Assembly: GCA_949948735.1 (NCBI GenBank) | Contig: CATLGV010000001.1 | Coordinates: 124,001 to 188,000, forward strand | Source: an uncultured Lachnospiraceae bacterium | Lineage (GTDB): Bacteria; Bacillota; Clostridia; Lachnospirales; Lachnospiraceae | Length of the DNA stretch: 64,000 bases | Direction: 5' to 3' | Shown here: positions 10,213-19,553 of the stretch, piece by piece | How the letters are laid out: the number at the start of each line of letters is the position of its first letter | Numbering within the stretch: position 1 is the first letter of the stretch | Position numbers and translations under genes: made by a program | The notes under the pieces: generated by a model | Database searches by the model: none | Told to the model about the DNA's origin: nothing | Seen by the model: only the letters and a program-made list of their open reading frames with translations

Positions 10213-11400
10213 TTAATGATGGAAAAGCCTGATTCCCGTAAAGCACATCGCGATTCCGTATTTATTACAGGTCTCAATGACATTGTCGTCACGGATGGAG
10301 CCGCCCGGCTGCGCAATATATTTCACGCCGCTTCGGTGCGCCCGCTCAATATTGTCGCCAAACGGGAAGAAGGCGTCGGATCCAAGCGCAACGTCCGTCA
10401 TCTGGTCAAGCCAGGCGCGCTTCTCTTCCCGCGTAAATACCTCCGGTTTCTCGGTAAAAAAAGTTTCCCAGGTTCCGTCCGCAAGCACATCCATATAGTC
10501 ATCGCTCATATAAACATCAATCGTATTATCTCGGTCTGCGCGGCCGATTTTCTCTTTAAACGGAAGGTTTAACACCTTCGGAGACTGGCGCAGGAACCAG
10601 TTATCCGCCTTATTGCCCGCAAGCCTTGTGCAGTGGATGCGCGACTGCTGTCCCGCGCCGATTCCGATTGCCTGCCCGCCCTTGGCATAGCATACGGAGT
10701 TGGACTGCGTATACTTTAAAGTAATCATTGCAATCGCAAGATCAATCCTCGCCTGCTCGGGAATCTCCTTGTTCTCCGTAACAACATTCGCAAACAGGTT
10801 CTCATCGATTACAAGCTCATTTCTTCCCTGTTCAAAGGTAACGCCGTAAACATCCTTGTACTCAACCGGAGCGGGAACATACGCCGGATCAATCTGAATC
10901 ACCGCATATCCGCCCTTTTTCTTTGCCTTCAGGAGCTCAAGCGCCTCCGGCTCATATCCCGGCGCAATAATGCCGTCCGAGACCTCTCTCTTAATCAGTC
11001 TGGCCGTGTCCACATCACACACATCCGAAAGCGCTATAAAATCGCCAAAGGAGGACATTCTGTCCGCGCCTCTGGCTCTCGCATACGCGCATGCAAGCGG
11101 CGACAATTGACCCATATCGTCGACCCAGTACATTTTCCGCCCCATATCGCAAAGGGGAAGACCTACTGCCGCTCCCGCAGGAGATACATGCTTAAAGGAC
11201 GTCGCCGCCGGAAGCCCGGTCGCCTGCTTCAGCTCCTTTACAAGCTGCCATCCGTTAAACGCGTCCAGGAAATTGATGTATCCCGGCTTCCCGTTTAATA
11301 CCTCTATAGGAAGCTTTCCTCCGTTGTTTTCATCCCTCATAAAAATACGGGAAGGCTTCTGATTGGGGTTACAACCGTATTTTAATTCCAATTCCTTCAT
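10213..11400 (-). CDS. AICAR formyltransferase (stand-alone formyltransferase half of PurH)
   Basis: MKELELKYGCNPNQKPSRIF, LKYTQSNSVCYAKGGQAIGIGAGQQSRIHC; no IMPCH domain in the ORF. Confidence 0.9.
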   Translation of the reverse strand: MKELELKYGCNPNQKPSRIFMRDENNGGKLPIEVLNGKPGYINFLDAFNGWQLVKELKQATGLPAATSFKHVSPAGAAVGLPLCDMGRKMYWVDDMGQLSPLACAYARARGADRMSSFGDFIALSDVCDVDTARLIKREVSDGIIAPGYEPEALELLKAKKKGGYAVIQIDPAYVPAPVEYKDVYGVTFEQGRNELVIDENLFANVVTENKEIPEQARIDLAIAMITLKYTQSNSVCYAKGGQAIGIGAGQQSRIHCTRLAGNKADNWFLRQSPKVLNLPFKEKIGRADRDNTIDVYMSDDYMDVLADGTWETFFTEKPEVFTREEKRAWLDQMTDVALGSDAFFPFGDNIERAHRSGVKYIAQPGGSIRDDNVIETCNKYGIAMCFTGIRLFHH

Positions 11401-11452
11401 ATTATAATTAAGCTCCTTTCTCAACATTCCCTTCGGCCCTCACATGCCCTTG

Positions 11453-12172
11453 TCATTTGTTTTTGTTTAATATCTTCGTCTCATAGGCTCCGGTCTCAAT
11501 ATCAATAAACCTTATAAACAAAGAAACCTTATTCTCCTCATTCAGGCTTGTCCATACCATATCGGCAAACGCGTTCATCTCATTTGGAATGCCTACCAGC
11601 TTCGGTTCCCCTTCAAAGCTCGGAAGCGGATTACCGTCCCCCATATACGTATGGATAAAATGTCCCTCGCCGGCAGCGGGATTCTGATATGCGAATGTAA
11701 AACGGTTGCACGCGTCCGGGCTGCCGTTATTGCTCTTTAAGATAGACATTGCGTAATTGTACGTGCCGTTCTCAATATGCAGAATACCTGAAATCCTCGG
11801 CGTATAGTTCGGCGCGTCCGGTTCAAACTCTCTTGTCCGAAGCGCCTGTTCGAAGGTCATCTGCTTATCCATCAGCTCGTAAATGGTATCCGTCTGGTCG
11901 CCGTTTGTCACAATTGTCTTGTTTCCAAGAACACGCACCGGCGCATAAATCACCAGACTCGGATCACTGAGCCTGGCAGGATCAAACGCCTGCGTGCGAA
12001 TCCCCTCCCCATCCGTAACAAAAATACGGTTTCTGCTGTTCTCGCTTCTGCCCATAATAAAATAAGCAATCGCCGCTTTTTTTCCGTCCGGTGTCTTCCC
12101 GATAACAATGCCCCGTCCGGGATACGCATTTCCCTTTAACTCCTGCTCCAATGACAGCATTTTCATAACCAT
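11453..12172 (-). CDS. IMP cyclohydrolase (stand-alone, PurO-like family)
   Basis: MKMLSLEQELKGNAYPGRGIVIGKTPDGKKAAIAYFIMGRSENSRNRIF; adjacent to the formyltransferase; RBS GAAAGGAG. Start at 12172 or 12166, not 12277. Confidence 0.8.
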   Translation of the reverse strand: MVMKMLSLEQELKGNAYPGRGIVIGKTPDGKKAAIAYFIMGRSENSRNRIFVTDGEGIRTQAFDPARLSDPSLVIYAPVRVLGNKTIVTNGDQTDTIYELMDKQMTFEQALRTREFEPDAPNYTPRISGILHIENGTYNYAMSILKSNNGSPDACNRFTFAYQNPAAGEGHFIHTYMGDGNPLPSFEGEPKLVGIPNEMNAFADMVWTSLNEENKVSLFIRFIDIETGAYETKILNKNK

Positions 12173-12265
12173 GCTCCTTTCAAGGTCTGCAAGCTTTTGC
12201 AGACGCGAAGCCGCAATTAATCGCTTGATATTCAATCCGGCTCCAGAATCAAGACTATAGTTCCT

Positions 12266-12330
12266 TCTCTGCGCCAAAAAGCCGGCCCTCCGGGCGCAAC
12301 TCTTTCACGCTGCCCAGACGGTCGGCTCTT
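12266..12330 (-). terminator. Riboswitch expression-platform terminator
   Basis: AGCCGACCGTCTGGGC...GCCCGGAGGGCCGGCTTTTT; the 5' arm includes the P3 motif, so the two folds compete. Confidence 0.7.
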
Positions 12331-12522
12331 TCATCAATCTTCCCGTTCGAAATCAGATCCCTCCAATTCCGGATTCTTCCAATGGGACGTTCCCGTTTGA
12401 AGTATCACCTGCACATATGAGCATCCGCACAATCATTTGTCAGTTGAAAATCGAAGATTTTATCCTGTACACTCCCTGTAGGTTCTCCTACACAGTTTCC
12501 TGTTTCCGTCAGTTGTGTATCT
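12311..12522 (-). ncRNA. ZTP/ZMP (pfl) riboswitch upstream of IMP cyclohydrolase and AICAR formyltransferase
   Basis: Minus strand: 5' subdomain UACACAACUGACGGAAACAGGAAACUGUGUAGGAGAACCUACAGGGAGUGUA (12467-12522); 3' P3 motif CCGACCGUCUGGGCA (12311-12325). Confidence 0.85.
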
Positions 12523-12566
12523 TCTTTCATCATACATGACAAACCTGTTTTTTGCAAGAAAAATTA

Positions 12567-12583
12567 TACCCTCAATTGACAAG
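12567..12583 (+). repeat. TACCCTCAATTGACAAG dispersed repeat arm
   Basis: Near-identical to 13889-13905; related copies at 17.44, 24.94 and 40.87 kb. Confidence 0.5.
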
Positions 12584-12607
12584 CCCCAAATGACAGGCGG
12601 CGGAAAA

Positions 12608-13858
12608 CTAAAATGCAAAATTGCCGTCCACGAACACGGGAATCTCCCTCCCGTCGTGTGTAGTCCCCACAATGGACAAATCCCTCGTACCTACCATAAA
12701 GTCCACATGCGTCATAGAACGGTTTAACCCCGCCGCCTTCTGCGCCTCTTCATCCATGTCCTCGCCGCCCCGGACGCAGGCGGCGTATGCCTGTCCAAAA
12801 GCCAAATGGCAGGAGGCATTTTCGTCAAACAGCGTGTTATAGAACAATATGCCTGTATTGCGAATCGGGGAATCGTAGGGCACCAGGGCCACCTCGCCCA
12901 GATAGCGCGCCCCCTCGTCCAATTCGATTGCACGGCGCAGAAGCTCTTCCCCCTGTTTGGCGTGAACGTCCACAATACGCCCGTCTTTAAAGTCAAAATA
13001 AAAATCCTTTATCAGATTCCCGTCCATAGCCAGGGGCATGGAGGAATGCACCCGGCCGTCAACGCCGTTTCTCAGAGGTGCGGTAAAAATCTCCTCGGTA
13101 GGGATGTTTGCTATAAATTCTACGCCGGCAACAGACTTCTCGCTGCCACCCGCCCACACATGGTTCTCCGGCAGAAGAATGGTCAAATCGGTGCCCAGAG
13201 CATTCGTATAATGCAAAGACGCAAAGTTATAATCGTTGAGTACCCTGCTCCTGCGGGAGATGGCAGACACAGCCTCACGCCAGCGCTCTACGGCCTTGCC
13301 GTCGCCCGTAATGCGGCACACGGAAAACACAGCCTCCCATAAAGCGTCCAGCGCCTCCTCCCCCTTTTTATCCGGAAACACCTTCTCCGCCCATGACACG
13401 GTGGGATGCGCACCCACACACCACTGGAATTTCCCGGCCTGCATAGCGTCAAAGTAGGGCTTGGTCGGCGGGCCTGACGCCCTGCGCCGGGCCTGAATGC
13501 GAGCGGGATCTACATCCTTCAAAAGCTCCGGATTAGAACCCGAAAAGGACAGGCGGGGACTCTTCTGCTCCAAAAACCAGTCCACCCGGGCCTTCATATA
13601 GCTGGGGTATTCGCCAAACACTGCCTCGTCCGCCCGTAAAAATGTCTCCCGTGTGGTAAAATCATCCCCGAAATACGGGACTACGTTGCGGGCTCCGCAG
13701 TCAAAGCAGGCAGATACGCACCGGCGCATCAGCGGGACATATTCCACATTGCCCTCAATACTGGGCGTCTGCCCCGGCTGGACGTTGAGCCCCACCTCCA
13801 CCAACAGGCGGGCATACTCGCTAAGCTTTGCGTCAAAATTTGAAACCATAAAAATCAC
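12608..13858 (-). CDS. Aminopeptidase, M29 (thermophilic metalloprotease) family
   Basis: MVSNFDAKLSEYARLLVEVGLNVQPGQT, HVDFMVGTRDLSIVGTTHDGREIPVFVDGNFAF C-terminus. Confidence 0.9.
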   Translation of the reverse strand: MIFMVSNFDAKLSEYARLLVEVGLNVQPGQTPSIEGNVEYVPLMRRCVSACFDCGARNVVPYFGDDFTTRETFLRADEAVFGEYPSYMKARVDWFLEQKSPRLSFSGSNPELLKDVDPARIQARRRASGPPTKPYFDAMQAGKFQWCVGAHPTVSWAEKVFPDKKGEEALDALWEAVFSVCRITGDGKAVERWREAVSAISRRSRVLNDYNFASLHYTNALGTDLTILLPENHVWAGGSEKSVAGVEFIANIPTEEIFTAPLRNGVDGRVHSSMPLAMDGNLIKDFYFDFKDGRIVDVHAKQGEELLRRAIELDEGARYLGEVALVPYDSPIRNTGILFYNTLFDENASCHLAFGQAYAACVRGGEDMDEEAQKAAGLNRSMTHVDFMVGTRDLSIVGTTHDGREIPVFVDGNFAF

Positions 13859-13888
13859 ACTCCTCCTTTATTCCTGTAAGCAATAAGC

Positions 13889-13942
13889 TACCCTCAATTG
13901 ACAAGAGCATAAAACCAACAGGGTCGGTTTGGCGAATGCCGC
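13889..13942. repeat. Composite dispersed repeat: TACCCTCAATTGACAA arm plus 38-nt segment shared with 21742..21779
   Basis: 13905-13942 is the exact reverse complement of 21742-21779 (GCGGCATTCGCCAAACCGACCCTGTTGGTTTTATGCTC). Confidence 0.8.
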
Positions 13943-13945
13943 AAG

Positions 13946-14986
13946 TCACTGTTTCAAGAATAAATCAATACCGTTGGCAATGCCCTGAACAATCTTATCC
14001 TGATATTCTGCCGTAGCAAGAAGTTTATCCTCCTCCGGATTGGTCATATAACCCATCTCCACAATCGTAACAGGAACCTGACACCAGTTAATGCCGCTCA
14101 TCGTATCTGTCTCCCAAACACGCTCCCTTTTTGCGCCGGTGCTGGCAGTCATCGCGTCCAACACATAAGTAGAGAGCGCTTTGCTGCTCTGGTACCAGTC
14201 CCCATTGTATGGATTGTCAGGCGTCTGGCATATGGTCATCATTCCGTTTGCACTGGCCTTCTCCGAGCCGTTCGCATGGATACGGATAAACGCGTCCGCG
14301 TTATTTTCGTTTGCAATCTGCGCCCTCTGGGCGTTGCTGAGATTAACGTCATTAGTCTCCCTGCACATAATCACCGTGTATCCGCGGTTTGACAGCTCCT
14401 CCTGCAGCTTCAGCGCCACCGTCAATGTCAGTTCATATTCGGGCAGCCCTGTGCTTACGCCGCGGGTCCCTCCCGAAACCTTTATCTTAGTCTTGTCGGC
14501 GCCCGGGCCGATTGGCTCCTTTGAGGTATCTGCTTTCCGCTGATGTCCCGCGTCAATCACAATCACTTTGCCGTTTGTACCCGGCTTTTGATATGTCAGC
14601 AAATCGCTTCGGATATATCCGATCCCATCCTGATACAGAACCTGATACCAGCCATTGTCATAGCCGGTTACAACGACCGGTTCCCCCTCCGACAGCATAC
14701 CCAGAAGCGCCGAATCTATCGTATTCGCGGCTCTGCACTTTGCTACGCATGTCGTATAAAGCATAACCGGCTCCGTAATCGTTATCTCCTCATCGTCAGC
14801 CACATCCAAAGGCTCTGCCGCCGCGCTGCTCTTTGCACGCTCCTGTCCCGGCGGCTCCGTATTGTCAGCAACTGTCCGGGTGTCCTCCCCCGCTTTTGCC
14901 AGAACCTCCTGCGCTTTATATCCCGTACAAAGCAGGCATCCTGCCACAAAACAAACAAGTAATAACCGTATTTTTTTCATTTTCAT
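13946..14986 (-). CDS. N-acetylmuramoyl-L-alanine amidase (Amidase_3) with SH3-like domain
   Basis: [48 protein letters not shown]; preceding SH3b-like region. Confidence 0.9.
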   Translation of the reverse strand: MKMKKIRLLLVCFVAGCLLCTGYKAQEVLAKAGEDTRTVADNTEPPGQERAKSSAAAEPLDVADDEEITITEPVMLYTTCVAKCRAANTIDSALLGMLSEGEPVVVTGYDNGWYQVLYQDGIGYIRSDLLTYQKPGTNGKVIVIDAGHQRKADTSKEPIGPGADKTKIKVSGGTRGVSTGLPEYELTLTVALKLQEELSNRGYTVIMCRETNDVNLSNAQRAQIANENNADAFIRIHANGSEKASANGMMTICQTPDNPYNGDWYQSSKALSTYVLDAMTASTGAKRERVWETDTMSGINWCQVPVTIVEMGYMTNPEEDKLLATAEYQDKIVQGIANGIDLFLKQ

Positions 14987-15039
14987 ATCCGCCTGCGCGT
15001 TGCGACGCGCGCTCAAGTCCGTAAATTGAATACGCATTT

Positions 15040-16092
15040 TTATTCAACCATACTCCGTTTCTTTTTTAGTCCTCTAAAGCAGTCAAACAATTGATATACT
15101 GCTATCGTCAAACCGAAACTGCCGACGCAGATTACGGCCGCCTGCAAAAACGTCCCCTCGCAGACCTGTATCATATAATAGGCAAACGCCACCAGAATGG
15201 TCTGATGCAGAATATAAACAGGATATGAAGCCCTGTTAAAATATATGGTAAACCCGGTGCATTCATTCAGGTACCGCTTCCCCAGCACCAGCAGGACCAG
15301 TATGGTGTTCCAACCGATATAATTAATCCACAAATCCCCATAATAAGAAAGCTTATAATATAACAGCACCAGCAGAACCGTTCCAAGAAGGCACAAAATC
15401 AAAAGCCAGCGGATATGCCGCTCCAGCGTCTCTATTACCGCGTCGTTACTGATAATATAATAACCAATCAGGTAAAGCGCCAGGTCCTTTCCCAGGCTGA
15501 ATCCGCCGAAATTGCCGATATAGTACATCAGCCAAATCGGAATAAACAGAAGCAGCACCCCCAAAGCAGGAAGCTTCTCCACCCTTGGCGCCATCTTTTC
15601 ATAGGGCAGATACCGGAAGATCAAAAGGCCTCCCATAGATATCAGAAACAGAAATAAAATAAACCAGAGATGTCCCGGCGTAAATGCGCCGTCATAACCG
15701 CTCAAATCCGTAAAATGCGTAAAAAAGTATTTGAAATTCTCCCAAATACCGCCCTCGTATCCGTCAAAATATTTTCTGGCATACAAGGTCTGGAACGGAA
15801 CCAGAAAAAGCATACCGCCGATAAAGGGAATCAGCAGCTTCCTTGTCCGCTGCCGGACAAACGCCCCCATGGTCCTTTTTTGCAGCGCGTAACGCGCGCT
15901 CATGCCCGCCAACACAAAAAGAATCGGCATAAACCACGGATTTACCAGCACAATCAGGGTGCTTAGAAGCCGGCTCTCTCTTGCCCATACATAAAAGCCG
16001 GAGCCAAAATCATTCCATATCATAAAAGTATGTACCGGAAACAGCAGCAAAATCGTCAAATTCCGCAGGTTATCAATATAATGCTTCCGCAT
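15040..16092 (-). CDS. Acyltransferase 3 family membrane protein
   Basis: [28 protein letters not shown], multiple TM helices. Confidence 0.8.
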   Translation of the reverse strand: MRKHYIDNLRNLTILLLFPVHTFMIWNDFGSGFYVWARESRLLSTLIVLVNPWFMPILFVLAGMSARYALQKRTMGAFVRQRTRKLLIPFIGGMLFLVPFQTLYARKYFDGYEGGIWENFKYFFTHFTDLSGYDGAFTPGHLWFILFLFLISMGGLLIFRYLPYEKMAPRVEKLPALGVLLLFIPIWLMYYIGNFGGFSLGKDLALYLIGYYIISNDAVIETLERHIRWLLILCLLGTVLLVLLYYKLSYYGDLWINYIGWNTILVLLVLGKRYLNECTGFTIYFNRASYPVYILHQTILVAFAYYMIQVCEGTFLQAAVICVGSFGLTIAVYQLFDCFRGLKKKRSMVE

Positions 16093-16115
16093 GGCTTCTA
16101 TCCTCTTCGTCTTGT

Positions 16116-16799
16116 TTACCAGTACAGCCTCATGTTCAATACAAGCGCAAAGACTACGCCAAGCGCCAGCATACATGCCGTCTCCCCGGGACTCCGGCGT
16201 AATACCCATATCCCCGCCATAAACACTGCCAGCTCCAAAGGATACCGAATATCAAAATACCAAAAGCCATATGCAAAAGCCGCATGAAACAGCACCGCCG
16301 TAATCCCTGCCGAAATCACAACCGCCACAGGCCCTTTGCCCTTCGCGTACCAGCAGACAAACGCCAATAACGGAGACGCCGCCGTAAATCCTGCCCAGAT
16401 CATCGCATAGCTTTTGGGAAAGAAACCCAAGATATACTTGGAATACCAATAGTAGCTTCCGATCATGCCCACAAAAAAGACAAATACGTTTAACCCCGCC
16501 CGCAGCGGCGTATGGCTGTACACGGAAACGCAGACCGCTATAAAAATCCAGATTGCAAATCTGCTCAAAAAATTCCTGAAATCCAGGTATGCTATGGGAG
16601 CCGGAAGCATGTTAGATGGAACCCCGTCCAGATATTTTGAAAAAATCCCCAGCACGATACCGAGCACGCACATGCAACAGGTATTCAATATCTGTCTTTT
16701 TACGGTAATCCTTCCGTTCACACTCCTGACACGGCTAAAAAATATCTTCACTACGAAATCCCCTCTTTTTATCATACCCGCATACAGCACATAATGCAA
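16116..16799 (-). CDS. Polytopic membrane protein of unknown function (DUF6518-like)
   Basis: Several hydrophobic segments; immediately upstream of the acyltransferase. Exact start uncertain. Confidence 0.6.
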   Translation of the reverse strand: MHYVLYAGMIKRGDFVVKIFFSRVRSVNGRITVKRQILNTCCMCVLGIVLGIFSKYLDGVPSNMLPAPIAYLDFRNFLSRFAIWIFIAVCVSVYSHTPLRAGLNVFVFFVGMIGSYYWYSKYILGFFPKSYAMIWAGFTAASPLLAFVCWYAKGKGPVAVVISAGITAVLFHAAFAYGFWYFDIRYPLELAVFMAGIWVLRRSPGETACMLALGVVFALVLNMRLYW

Positions 16800-16817
16800 T
16801 ATAAACAGCCTATGAAA

Positions 16818-17369
16818 TTATCTCTCGGATTTCAGCAGCGCGTAATAGCATGCGTCACATATCCCCTGATTATTCCAGTCGCTGCTGCGCAGGGTTCCTT
16901 CATATTGCATGCCGCATTTTTTCATTACATCGCCCGAATGGGGATTTCGTGGGTCATGCCTTGCTTCGATTCGGTTTACGCCGACTACGTCAAAAAAGAA
17001 ATCCATAACAGCCTTTAATGCTTCCGACGTAATTCCCTGATGCCACCAGCTTCTTCCAATGCAATATCCGATATGCACCATCGAAATATTTTCCTTCATA
17101 TCTACTGCCGCGATGCTGCCAATCGGCTCGTCCCCGTTGCTTTTTAATACGACAGCCCACTGATAATAGTTTTCGTCCGCGTAAGAATTTACCCAGTCCT
17201 TTACTATATGCCGGCTTACCTCAACGCCAGAATGCGTCGGCCATGTCAAATATCTGGTAACCTCCGCGTCCGACGCCCAGTTCTTGTACATCGCGTCCGC
17301 GTCCTCTGTTGTAAATCTTCTCAGAATCAGCCTGTCAGTCTCTAACCGCTGTGTTCCACAATGCTTCAA
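16818..17369 (-). CDS. GNAT family N-acetyltransferase (RimJ/RimL type), probable TTG start
   Basis: LKHCGTQRLETDRLILRRFTTEDADAMYKNWASD; GGAGG positioned upstream of TTG at 17369. Confidence 0.85.
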   Translation of the reverse strand: MKHCGTQRLETDRLILRRFTTEDADAMYKNWASDAEVTRYLTWPTHSGVEVSRHIVKDWVNSYADENYYQWAVVLKSNGDEPIGSIAAVDMKENISMVHIGYCIGRSWWHQGITSEALKAVMDFFFDVVGVNRIEARHDPRNPHSGDVMKKCGMQYEGTLRSSDWNNQGICDACYYALLKSER

Positions 17370-17439
17370 TTCACTGCTGCCTCCCCTCAATATATTCCAT
17401 CCTGTCACCCATTCCTTTATGATGTTATCAGTATACGCT

Positions 17440-17457
17440 GCCCTCATTTGACAAACG
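17440..17457 (+). repeat. GCCCTCATTTGACAAACG, single-arm copy of the TTGACAA dispersed repeat
   Basis: Similarity to the other copies. Confidence 0.4.
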
Positions 17458-17560
17458 TATACACAAAAATATATCTGCGCCGGCCGCCATATTAAACAAG
17501 CCATATACGCTCCCGCTACTCGAACCCGGCGTGTTCATTATTGCGCTTAACTATATTTGT

Positions 17561-17638
17561 TTAAGCTTTATGCGAATACACGCCCGTTTTTGCATCAATT
17601 ACATCATTTATTATGGCTTGCTGATTTTCTGTTGCCAT
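17561..17638 (-). CDS. 25-aa ORF, possible gene remnant: MATENQQAIINDVIDAKTGVYSHKA
   Basis: Below ORF-track size cutoff; sits behind a well-formed promoter. Confidence 0.3.
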   Translation of the reverse strand: MATENQQAIINDVIDAKTGVYSHKA

Positions 17639-17644
17639 ACATTT

Positions 17645-17672
17645 ATTATAGCCAACCTATAAAAGTTGGCAA
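17645..17672 (-). promoter_or_regulatory. Promoter with overlapping operator-like palindrome
   Basis: Minus TTGCCA-16 nt-TATAAT, with GCCAAC-N8-GTTGGC (17651-17670) filling the spacer. Confidence 0.6.
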
Positions 17673-17819
17673 CCTATTTTTCAAATGCAACGTCGTCATA
17701 TGTCTTTTCCCATCCAAAAGCATTGGCAAAAGAAGGTTTTCAAAGGAACTAAAGCATAACAAACCATCAATAGGAAAAAAAACCTATCCTCGCAACCAAT
17801 CAAAAAACAAAACTAATAA

Positions 17820-18170
17820 TTATCTCTTTATTAAAATACCTTTCATATATTGGGTCTCATTATGAGTTTTGTATATTATTTCTTTTTCTTCCTCTGTGCA
17901 CCCGATTAATATTTTGATTTCGGAATCTTTTTTCATTATATCAACAATACACATTATGGCTTCAATACTTTTACTTTCTTTTGTACCAACCCAAACATCA
18001 ATTCCTGCCCCATCCATAGAAGAAGTGTTTGCTAAATAGCCATAGTCAACCTTATATATGAAATCAGGGAACTTAGGATGAGCCGTTCCTTTCGGTCTAT
18101 CAATTACTATTTCGGATTGTCTTACTAAATCGTCTAATATTCTCCAAAAATCAGTGTTGTATGTATCCAT
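17820..18170 (-). CDS. Inorganic pyrophosphatase-like protein
   Basis: IVIDRPKGTAHPKFPDFIYKVDYGYLANTSSMDGAGIDVWVG. Confidence 0.75.
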   Translation of the reverse strand: MDTYNTDFWRILDDLVRQSEIVIDRPKGTAHPKFPDFIYKVDYGYLANTSSMDGAGIDVWVGTKESKSIEAIMCIVDIMKKDSEIKILIGCTEEEKEIIYKTHNETQYMKGILIKR

Positions 18171-18203
18171 CTTTCCTCCGGCATTTATTTATCTTATTTT
18201 TTA

Positions 18204-18566
18204 TTAAATTAATTTTTTTCTTGCAATAATGCCATTGGGAATATCAATCATTTCAACCCCCTGACTAATATACATTGAGGCAGAACCGCCACAGTCCTTT
18301 ATATTAAATTCTCCTTTGACCGGATACCCCTCTACATAGTCATGTCCATTCTCTTCTGCATATTGACAGGCATAATTTAACAATGCCTTTGAAATTCCCT
18401 TCCTGCGCATGTCAGGAGCAACAATATAGCATACAATAGAAAGTATTTTATCATTCTCATTTAAATCCCGCCAGCTATTTGGATTGTTTTCTCTGTTCAT
18501 TCTAAAATAATTTTCTTTCATATCTGAATTGCAAAAACCTACAATTTGATTATCACAAAACGCCAC
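18204..18566 (-). pseudogene. GNAT acetyltransferase, probably N-terminally truncated
   Basis: GFVAFCDNQIVGFCNSD...YIVAPDMRRKGISKALLNYACQYAEENG; frame closed by TGA inside the upstream gene and no ATG upstream. Confidence 0.55.
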
Positions 18567-18589
18567 AAATCCATTTAAAGAAAAATTTA

Positions 18590-19366
18590 CTACTCAAACT
18601 CCACCATATACTTGCGGAAGCGCAGCGGCAGCATATTCATCTGAAGCCTGGGATTGGTTCTGGATTCGATGGCAATGCTCTTACAGAAGCGTGTAAACAG
18701 CTCGCTGTATACGGCTTCCGCACTGGAAAAAACCAGCGACTCCTCGTCGAAATCAGCGCCGCTAACCAGATACCACTGCCGGTATTGCGGGTGCAGACCG
18801 AACACGCCGCTCAGCTCGTCATATATCACAAAATTATCCGCCGGAAGTCTGTCCGCAAAATGCGGCATCAAAAACGGCAGAATATGATCCCGCGCGCCTA
18901 TTTTAGCATATAAAATCCCGCTCTCCAGCTCCGCAAAGCGCAAAAACTCCCTGTAATGGTGCAGTTCGTTCCCCGCTCCCCTCCGACAGGCAAATGCCTT
19001 TTGCACTGCCGGTTCCCGAAGCCGCGCAAGCACATCGCGGTCATGGTGCTTTAACCCGATTACTACTGTATGATAGACCGCGTCCGCTTTCTGCTCATCC
19101 GCCGAGGTCATGGCAAGACATAAATCGTAAAAGACCGCCTCCCCCAGCTCCCGCTTAATGGTACGGCTGACCTTCTCCGCCTTTTCCGCATCGGTATCGA
19201 CTCTTGTATAGCAGGTAAACAGCCGTCCTATCTCCGGCTCCTTTACCGCAAGGTGCATCCAGTCATGGCTCTCAATACCATGCTCCTTCTTATATTGATA
19301 TGCCTCATAAATCCCCGTAAGAATACCGTCAATACTGTTCTCACAAACCAGCACATGCTCCTCCAT
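18590..19366 (-). CDS. Probable DNA metabolism protein, partner of radical SAM protein (TIGR03915-like, DUF4130)
   Basis: VYHTVVIGLKHHDRDVLARLREPAVQKAFACRRGAGNELHHYREFLRFAELESGILYAKIGARDHILPFLMPHFADRLP; adjacent to the radical SAM gene. Confidence 0.85.
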   Translation of the reverse strand: MEEHVLVCENSIDGILTGIYEAYQYKKEHGIESHDWMHLAVKEPEIGRLFTCYTRVDTDAEKAEKVSRTIKRELGEAVFYDLCLAMTSADEQKADAVYHTVVIGLKHHDRDVLARLREPAVQKAFACRRGAGNELHHYREFLRFAELESGILYAKIGARDHILPFLMPHFADRLPADNFVIYDELSGVFGLHPQYRQWYLVSGADFDEESLVFSSAEAVYSELFTRFCKSIAIESRTNPRLQMNMLPLRFRKYMVEFE

Positions 19367-19553
19367 ACGCACCTCCGCTTTCCCGTGACCACTCTCGGCT
19401 CCTGGCACGATTATCTGTCCATGCGGTCATCCGCGTTCCCCATACCCGTTCACAGCTTCTTTCACAAATATCGGTCCATGCGGTCATCCACTTTTCCTGC
19501 ATATGCGTCATTTTCAATATGCACATCCTATGTTTCCTCATCATCCGCATGCA

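Noticed and set aside
11453-12277. N-terminal extension of IMP cyclohydrolase to 12277
   Set aside because: The extension would begin at the riboswitch terminator; an RBS precedes 12172/12166 and the conserved start is MKMLSLEQEL
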